From Burkholderiaceae bacterium (GTDB lineage: Bacteria > Pseudomonadota > Gammaproteobacteria > Burkholderiales > Burkholderiaceae): a DNA stretch of 14,897 bases. The position numbers and the translations under genes are program-made. Shown piece after piece: positions 10,378 to 14,897 of the stretch. Numbering within the stretch: the stretch's first letter is position 1; each line of letters opens with the position of its first letter. The notes beneath the pieces are model-generated. The model searched no databases, was not told where the DNA came from, and was given only the letters and a program-made list of their open reading frames with translations. Location: the NCBI GenBank assembly GCA_021166835.1, contig JAJPEN010000003.1, forward strand, positions 1-14,897, given 5' to 3'.

Positions 10378-11874
10378 ATGACCGAAACCGGATTCCGGGC
10401 ACTCGCTGCCCGCGGCTACAACCGCATTCCGCTCGTGCTCGAGTGTCTCGCCGACCTCGACACGCCGCTCACGCTGTACCGGAAGCTGGCCGACGCGCCA
10501 TGGAGCTTCCTGCTCGAATCGGTGGTCGGCGGCGAACGTTCGGCGCGCTACTCCTTCATCGGACTGCCGGCACGCACCGTGCTGCGCTCCACCGCCGACG
10601 GCGCGGAGCTGCTGCGCGACGGCCGGCTCGTCGAGCGCCGCCAGGGCAACCCGCTCGACTTCGTCGAGGCGTATCTGCGCGGCTTTCGCGTTGCGCCCTG
10701 CGCCGCGCTGCCCCGCTCCTGCGGCGGTCTGGCAGGGTATTTCGGCTACGACGCCGTGCGTCACATCGAGCCGAGCGTGCGCATGCGCGACAAGGCCGAT
10801 CCGCTCGGCGTGCCCGACCTGCTGCTGATGCTTTGCGAGGAGCTGGCGTTGGTCGACAACGTCGCCGGCCGGATCTACCTCGTCGTCCTCGTCGATCCGC
10901 AGAGCGGCGATGCCCGTGAGCGCGGCATCGAACGCCTGCACGCGTTGCGCGAACGGCTGGCGGCGCCGGTCGATGCGCCGGCTTCGCCGAAGTTCGAGCG
11001 CGGCAGCGAGCGGCGGCCGTTCGCCCGCGACGACTATCTGGCGGCGGTCGCGCGGGCCAGGGAGTACATCGCCGCCGGCGACGCGATGCAGATCCAGGTG
11101 GGGCAGCTGGTGGAACGCAGCTTCCGCCCGCATCCGCTGACGCTGTATCGCGCACTGCGCTCGATCAACCCGTCGCCCTACCTGTACTACTACGACTTCG
11201 ACGACTTCCACGTCGTCGGGTCGTCGCCGGAAATCCTCGTGCGTCGCGACCGCCTCGACGACGGCGATCGCGTTACCGTGCGGCCGCTGGCCGGCACGCG
11301 CCGTCGCGGCGCAACGCCCGACGAAGACGAGGCGCTGGCCGCCGAGCTGCTGGCCGATCCGAAGGAACGCGCCGAGCACCTGATGCTGATCGATCTCGCG
11401 CGCAACGACGTGGGACGCATCGCGCGCACTGGAACCGTTCGCGTGACCGACCGCTTCGCGGTCGAGAAGTACTCGCACGTGATGCACATCGTCTCGAACG
11501 TCGAAGGCCGCCTCGCTCCGGAAGTGGACGCGCTCGACGTCGTGCGCGCGACCTTTCCGGCCGGAACGCTCGCCGGCGCGCCGAAGGTTCGCGCGATGCA
11601 GATCATCGACGAGCTGGAGCCGACGCGCAGGGGCCTGTACGGCGGCGCCTGCGGCTACCTGTCTTTCGCCGGCGACATCGATCTGGCGATCGCGATCCGC
11701 ACCGCCGTCGTGCGCGACGGCGTGCTCTACGCGCAGGCGGCCGCCGGCGTCGTCGCCGACTCGGTTCCCGAGAACGAATGGCAGGAAACCGAGAACAAGC
11801 TGCGCGCGGTGCTGCGCGCGGCGGAATTCGCCGAGGACGGACTCGCGATCGGGGGAGAGCCGGCATGCTGCTGA
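10378..11874 (+). CDS. trpE: Anthranilate synthase component I
   Basis: A 498-residue chorismate-utilising enzyme that makes anthranilate from chorismate, using ammonia from its TrpG partner. The Trp feedback site is represented by LLES at 45-48 with GGERSARYSFIG, and by NPSPYLYYYDFDDF from residue 264. Catalytic-domain blocks follow: RPLAGTRRRG (about 303-312), DLARNDVGRIA, SHVMHIVSNVEG, FPAGTLAGAPKVRAM and YGGACGYLSFAGDIDLAIAIRT. Length is normal and the gene is intact, so the enzyme should be Trp-sensitive. The start lies 13 bases after a stable hairpin with only a weak GGAACGGA ribosome site. The 3' end overlaps the trpG start by ten bases, but trpG is interrupted, so this TrpE must obtain its glutaminase from a gene elsewhere or from a trpG restored at the far end of the insertion. 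Confidence 0.97.
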   Translation: MTETGFRALAARGYNRIPLVLECLADLDTPLTLYRKLADAPWSFLLESVVGGERSARYSFIGLPARTVLRSTADGAELLRDGRLVERRQGNPLDFVEAYLRGFRVAPCAALPRSCGGLAGYFGYDAVRHIEPSVRMRDKADPLGVPDLLLMLCEELALVDNVAGRIYLVVLVDPQSGDARERGIERLHALRERLAAPVDAPASPKFERGSERRPFARDDYLAAVARAREYIAAGDAMQIQVGQLVERSFRPHPLTLYRALRSINPSPYLYYYDFDDFHVVGSSPEILVRRDRLDDGDRVTVRPLAGTRRRGATPDEDEALAAELLADPKERAEHLMLIDLARNDVGRIARTGTVRVTDRFAVEKYSHVMHIVSNVEGRLAPEVDALDVVRATFPAGTLAGAPKVRAMQIIDELEPTRRGLYGGACGYLSFAGDIDLAIAIRTAVVRDGVLYAQAAAGVVADSVPENEWQETENKLRAVLRAAEFAEDGLAIGGEPACC

Positions 11875-11894
11875 TGATCGACAACTACGAATGA
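11865..11894 (+). pseudogene. trpG: First codons of trpG, cut by an integrated element
   Basis: From ATG at 11865 the frame reads MLLMIDNYE and stops at a TGA. Intact TrpG proteins begin MLLMIDNYDSFTYNLVQY, so eight residues match and the match ends inside the Asp codon (GAC/GAT expected, GAA found at 11889-11891). The start overlaps the trpE stop in the usual way and GGGGGAGAG lies upstream as ribosome site, so this is the genuine trpG start. All downstream sequence is unrelated and leads into an integrase gene. The body of trpG, coding for the glutamine amidotransferase subunit of anthranilate synthase, should lie beyond the element. Confidence 0.85.
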
Positions 11895-11909
11895 CGTCTG
11901 CTGGAGGCT

Positions 11910-11921
11910 TTGGACGTCCAA
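11910..11921. repeat. 12-bp perfect palindrome next to the insertion junction
   Basis: TTGGACGTCCAA is its own reverse complement and extends to a near-perfect 16-base CTTTGGACGTCCAAGG. It lies 20 bases inside the element. Its GACGTC centre also occurs at 11893-11898, touching the junction. It could be a binding site for the integrase or a directionality factor, or a remnant unrelated to recombination. Confidence 0.5.
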
Positions 11922-11999
11922 GGATGTAACGTAAGTTGTTGATTTTCATTGGTTGAGCATCTGGTGAGGTCTGCGGCAAGCTAGACTGAGCCACTGCGA

Positions 12000-12049
12000 A
12001 TGTGTATAACGGCGTGAGTAACGAGCGCACCGAAAGGCGTTATACACAT
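12000..12049. promoter_or_regulatory. 12-bp inverted repeat spanning the integrase start codon
   Basis: ATGTGTATAACG (12000-12011) and CGTTATACACAT (12038-12049) are perfect inverted copies separated by 26 bases. The right copy includes the first two bases of the integrase ATG. The left copy contains TATAAC, a possible -10 box. As DNA this is a natural two-site operator; as RNA it would form a stem burying the start codon and enclosing the AAAGG ribosome site in the loop. Confidence 0.6.
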
Positions 12050-13319
12050 GGCCCTCAAGCTCCTCACCGTTCGCGAGCTCGAAGCCGCTAAGGCGAAGCC
12101 CAAGGCGTACACGCTCAGGGACGGCGGGAGCTTGTTCCTGCGCGTTCAGCCCAACGGAAGCAAGCTCTGGTGGTACCGGTACCGCCTGGGGAACGTGCCG
12201 GCGATCTACTCGATCGGCTCCTTCCCGCAGGTCACGCTCGAAGTGGCTCGGCGCCAGCGCGAGTGGGCCTCCAACATGGTTCGCGAAGGTCGCGATCCGA
12301 CCCTGGAGAAGCGGGTCGAGATCGCCAACCAGGTCGAGCGGAACGAACACACCTTCGAGGCCGTTGCCCGCGCGTGGATGGCCAGCAACCTGCAATGGAG
12401 CGACTACTACGCGCACCAAGTGAAGTCCTTCCTGGAGAAGGACGTGTTCCCCAAGATCGGCAAGCTGCCGATCGGTGCCATCAAGGCATCTCATCTGCGG
12501 CCCATCATTCAAGGCGTAGTCGAGCGCGGCGCTCCTACCGTTGCCATCCTGATCCGGCAGTGGTGCGGGCAGATCTTCGCGTATGCGTCGTCGCAAGGGT
12601 TCTGTGAGCAAGACCCCACTGCGTTGCTGAAGCGGTCGGTCAAGCGTCCGAGGGTTCGGCACAACCCGCCGTTGTCATGGTCCGAGATACCGAAGTTCTT
12701 GAACAGCGTGGACAAGGATGGTGGTTACAGGACCACCGTTCTCGCCTTGCGGCTGATGGCGCTGACCTACGTTCGCACCGTCGAACTGCGCAAGGCTCAT
12801 TGGTGCGAGTTCGATCCGGACAACGCGATCTGGATCATCCCTGCCGAGCGCATGAAGATGCGCCAGCCCCACATCGTCCCGCTATCGAAGCAGGCCGTCA
12901 CGGCGCTGAAGGAACTGCGGAAGCTGACCGGAGGTGGCGAAGTGCTCTTCCCGAGTTACCGCAAACCCGGCCAGGTGATGTCGGCCACGACGTTGAACAA
13001 GGCGCTGGAACGCATGGGATACCTCGGCCGCTTCTCAGGACATGGCTTCCGCTCGACTGCCACTACGCTGCTGGGTCTGTTGAGCTACCCCGAGAACCGA
13101 GTGGACCTGCAACTCGCGCACTCGAAAAGGAAGAAGGATTCTTCGCGCGCGCCCTACGACCACACCAAATTTCTGTCGTCGCGCAAGATCATCATGCAGG
13201 ACTGGGCAGACATCCTCGATGCCCTGGCCCACGGCGATGAGATGAAGAAAGTGATGGAGAGGTTCGGGCCGCTGTCGAGACGGCGCACGGCCTTGCTGAA
13301 AGTCATCGAACGCGAGTGA
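12048..13319 (+). CDS. P4-type tyrosine integrase
   Basis: A 423-residue site-specific recombinase. Residues about 5-90 are the arm-DNA-binding domain of the DUF4102 kind (LTVRELEAAKAKPKAYTLRD, LFLRVQPNGSKLWWYRYR, YSIGSFPQVTLEVAR). A core-binding domain runs about 100-195. The catalytic domain shows Arg243 in TYVRTVELR, Lys270 in ERMKMRQPH, His332 and Arg335 in SGHGFRSTA, His358 in LQLAHSKRK and the nucleophile Tyr370 in RAPYDH, so all catalytic positions are present. The segment between His358 and Tyr370 differs from the usual LAHxxxN form. It reads inward from the trpG junction and is probably the enzyme that made this insertion. AAAGG lies ten bases before the ATG. Its start codon is part of an inverted repeat that may regulate it. 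Confidence 0.95.
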   Translation: MALKLLTVRELEAAKAKPKAYTLRDGGSLFLRVQPNGSKLWWYRYRLGNVPAIYSIGSFPQVTLEVARRQREWASNMVREGRDPTLEKRVEIANQVERNEHTFEAVARAWMASNLQWSDYYAHQVKSFLEKDVFPKIGKLPIGAIKASHLRPIIQGVVERGAPTVAILIRQWCGQIFAYASSQGFCEQDPTALLKRSVKRPRVRHNPPLSWSEIPKFLNSVDKDGGYRTTVLALRLMALTYVRTVELRKAHWCEFDPDNAIWIIPAERMKMRQPHIVPLSKQAVTALKELRKLTGGGEVLFPSYRKPGQVMSATTLNKALERMGYLGRFSGHGFRSTATTLLGLLSYPENRVDLQLAHSKRKKDSSRAPYDHTKFLSSRKIIMQDWADILDALAHGDEMKKVMERFGPLSRRRTALLKVIERE

Positions 13320-13334
13320 AGACGGTGCGCTTGC

Positions 13335-13961
13335 TCAAGACATCGAGCGCGCGCGCCGAACGAATCTCGCCTGTGGCTCTGTCAGGGCTGCACAACGATG
13401 GAGCAGATAGGCCATGACGACCAGTGGCGCGCCTGCCAGCGGCCGCACGGCGATACCCCGCTGCGCGTAGCTCGCCAGCCGTGCCGCCGGCGCCAAGGCG
13501 ATGCCGTACCCTGCAGACACGAGTGTCATCGCTACGTCGAAGGTGGCGACCGTCTGCTGATGTTCCTGAAGCGCACCACCGAACAACTGCTGCAGCACCG
13601 TGCGCCACGGATCGTCGGCCGTCGATTGTGCGCAGATCATCGGCTGCTTAAGCACCTCCTGGCACGGCACTTCGCGATAGGCCAGCAGGTGGGAACGTTT
13701 GGCGACGGCAACCGCGAGCGTGTCGTGCCACAGCGGCTCGCACGTCCAGCCCGGCCATTGCCACGCGGCTGTGGACAAGGCGAAGTCGAACTGCTCGCGC
13801 GGCAAGTCGTGCGTCGGCGCCGGGGCCGAGCAGCCGATCAACGCCGTCGCTGTCTCCGGCTCTTCGACGCGCTGGAGCGCCAGCACTTCGGCGAGCTGCG
13901 AAGGCACCCATTCGCCGAGCACGGCCACCTTGATTTCGGCGCAGGCATCGTTGGATTTCAC
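13335..13961 (-). CDS. LysR substrate-binding-domain protein lacking the DNA-binding domain
   Basis: A 208-residue protein that resembles only the effector-binding half of a LysR regulator: IKVAVLGEWVPSQLAEVLAL at the start, then WTCEPLWHDTLAVAVAKRSH, a stretch LAYREVPCQEVLKQPMI and VATFDVAMTLVSAGYGIALAPA, typical of the SBD. No helix-turn-helix is encoded upstream in the frame. The start is taken as the GTG at 13961, which has GGGGAG at good spacing. The stop is 15 bases from the integrase stop, tail to tail. Divergent from it is an XRE gene, and I recall similar SBD-only proteins at this place in PFGI-1/ICEclc-like elements. A role as ligand sensor acting with a separate DNA-binding protein is inference. 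The effector is unknown. Confidence 0.78.
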   Translation of the reverse strand: MKSNDACAEIKVAVLGEWVPSQLAEVLALQRVEEPETATALIGCSAPAPTHDLPREQFDFALSTAAWQWPGWTCEPLWHDTLAVAVAKRSHLLAYREVPCQEVLKQPMICAQSTADDPWRTVLQQLFGGALQEHQQTVATFDVAMTLVSAGYGIALAPAARLASYAQRGIAVRPLAGAPLVVMAYLLHRCAALTEPQARFVRRARSMS

Positions 13962-14064
13962 GTCCGGCTCCCCCAGGCGGTGAACTCGCGGCGGCCGCTT
14001 CAGGCCGCTCTGTGAGTTAAGTTTAACGTGGTTTAAGTCGTGGCATTGGTCGACGCTTTTGGCA
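13962..14064. promoter_or_regulatory. Divergent control region with GTTAA/TTAAC dyad
   Basis: The AT-rich part contains a perfect dyad GTTAA-GT-TTAAC (14016-14027), and GTTTAA recurs at 14021-14026 and 14031-14036, ten bases apart, one helical turn. This is a likely operator for the XRE regulator and the SBD-only protein transcribed from either side. Confidence 0.5.
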
Positions 14065-14391
14065 ATGCAAAGGCGTCCAATACAACGAGGCCGACCAGCC
14101 GGCACGACAACCTATGAAGCGGCTCCAGCCAAGGCGTTTGGGGCAGCCGTTCGCAAGGTGAGAACCAGCCAGGGCATCGCCCAGGAAGCGCTGGCTCACC
14201 TGGCGGACATCGAGCGCTCCCACATGGGGAAGATCGAGCGTGGCGAGCATGTACCGACGCTTCCTCTCATCCTCAAGATCGCTCGTGCGCTGAAATGCAG
14301 TTCTGCCCACTTGATGGCGCTGACCGAAGTCAAACTCGCGAAACCCTCTGCGTCAAAGCCCCGAACACGGAAGCTGGCCAATGAGGAATAA
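14065..14391 (+). CDS. XRE-family (Cro/CI-type) regulator of the element
   Basis: A 108-residue helix-turn-helix protein. The N-terminal 22 residues are basic and unstructured (MQRRPIQRGRPAGTTTYEAA). The XRE domain runs about 23-84, with FGAAVRKVRTSQGIAQEALA, then the recognition helix region IERSHMGKIERGEHVPTL and LILKIARALKCSSAHLM. A Lys/Arg/Ser-rich tail follows. Such proteins typically repress excision or transfer genes of integrated elements. ATG at 14065 is chosen over a TTG two codons earlier; neither has a clear ribosome site, so a leaderless or weakly translated message is possible. The gene ends seven bases from the stop of the convergent relaxase gene. Confidence 0.88.
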   Translation: MQRRPIQRGRPAGTTTYEAAPAKAFGAAVRKVRTSQGIAQEALAHLADIERSHMGKIERGEHVPTLPLILKIARALKCSSAHLMALTEVKLAKPSASKPRTRKLANEE

Positions 14392-14397
14392 CCGCCA

Positions 14398-14897
14398 TTA
14401 CTGCGTGTTGTCCTTCTCCCCTGTCGCGGGATTTTCGCGTTTTGGTGCCTCGTTGGCGAGGCTTAGGTAGGGGTTGTCCGGCGGCAGCTCCGAAAACAGC
14501 GCGTCGGGCGCGGTCAGCAGGTAGCCGTGCAGGCGTCTGGTCTTGCGCGGCCCGGTCACGTCGCAGGTCCAGATGTTCAGCCCGCTGGGCTGTTTGCGGT
14601 GCTGCCCGAGCTTTTCAAAACGCTTCTGCACCCATTGCCAGCCCTCAATGTTCTCCTGCCTGACCAGCGTTGCGACTTGGACATGCTCTTGGGCGTAGCG
14701 CTGAAAGACGCCAGGGCTGACGAGGTACGCGGTCCCGGCGACGGTGTGCACCAGGGCCTTCGCATCGTTGATGACCAGCTTGCGGGCTTGGATGCCTTGG
14801 CGCAGCCAGGCCATGAAGTGCTCACCCGAGGGTTCAGGGCGATGAGCCGAATGCTCGACGGAATCGGAGGGACGGGTTGGCGCCGACACCGGCGCCG
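14398..14897 (-). CDS. MOBH-type conjugative relaxase (TraI_2 family), C-terminal part
   Basis: The frame is open through the right window edge, so only the last 165 or so residues are seen. They begin in a low-complexity linker (SAPTRPSDSVEHSAHRPEPS). The C-terminal domain follows: GEHFMAWLRQGIQARKLVIN, then ALVHTVAGTAYLVSPGVFQRY, WQWVQKRFEKLG, a Trp-Cys strand NIWTCDV and RRLHGYLLTAPDALF. This matches the C-terminal domain of TraI relaxases of PFGI-1/ICEclc-like elements (the TraI_2_C family) by recall. The HD-type catalytic part would be upstream, outside the window. The protein would nick at oriT to start transfer of the element. No oriT is visible here. Confidence 0.8.
   Translation of the reverse strand, partial: APVSAPTRPSDSVEHSAHRPEPSGEHFMAWLRQGIQARKLVINDAKALVHTVAGTAYLVSPGVFQRYAQEHVQVATLVRQENIEGWQWVQKRFEKLGQHRKQPSGLNIWTCDVTGPRKTRRLHGYLLTAPDALFSELPPDNPYLSLANEAPKRENPATGEKDNTQ

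Larger units (their letters stand above)
11880..14897 (+). mobile_element. Left end of an integrative and conjugative element (PFGI-1/PAGI-2/ICEclc-like)
   Basis: Starting inside trpG, the window holds an integrase reading inward, two regulators and the C-terminal end of a conjugative relaxase. The chromosomal match stops at 11890/11891. The attL core probably lies within the preceding trpG bases, about 11876-11890 (GATCGACAACTACGA), because tyrosine recombinases leave a core repeat at both ends. The other end, the transfer genes and any cargo are outside the window. The integrase region is visibly less GC-rich than the trp genes. Confidence 0.8.

Noticed and set aside
10066..12030. Long minus-strand frame opposite trpE
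   Set aside because: Lacks recognisable domains and is antisense to trpE, whose motifs are complete.

Overview
The window is about two-thirds G+C or higher. It carries a chromosomal backbone typical of Betaproteobacteria, most likely Burkholderiales: mltA and apaG face away from rpe-gph-trpE, and a ubiquinone-type FAD hydroxylase is followed by dsbC next to a tRNA-Phe gene. The right end belongs to a different kind of DNA, the start of an integrative and conjugative element.

Layout. 1-289: 3' end of a VapC-like PIN toxin. 396-3488 (minus): a catabolic-looking cluster of two aldo/keto reductases, an alpha/beta hydrolase and the stump of a carboxymuconolactone decarboxylase-family gene. A LysR regulator at 3613 is divergent from it and probably controls it through dyads in the shared intergenic region. 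4726-4801 (minus): tRNA-Phe(GAA). 4893-6988: the FAD hydroxylase and DsbC. 7062-8695 (minus): mltA and apaG. 8766-10156: rpe and gph, overlapping by a GTGA. apaG and rpe are divergent and share a palindromic -10 box, TACAATTGTA.

10192-11874: a trp control region and trpE. A 22-codon leader peptide with four Trp codons just before its stop precedes a chain of overlapping, mutually exclusive hairpins and then trpE. This looks like ribosome-stalling attenuation, but the last hairpin has no U-tract and sits against the trpE start, so control may act on translation.

11865-14897: trpG starts normally, overlapping the trpE end, but is cut after eight codons. From about 11891 the sequence is unrelated. 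It contains a palindrome, an inverted repeat over the integrase start codon, a P4-type tyrosine integrase, a LysR substrate-binding-domain protein without a DNA-binding domain, a divergent XRE regulator, and the C-terminal part of a TraI_2/MOBH-type relaxase that runs off the window. The simplest reading is an ICE of the PFGI-1/PAGI-2/ICEclc kind inserted in the conserved 5' end of trpG, splitting trpE and its attenuator from the rest of the trp operon. The far end of the element and the rest of trpG lie outside the window, so whether trpG is restored there cannot be seen.
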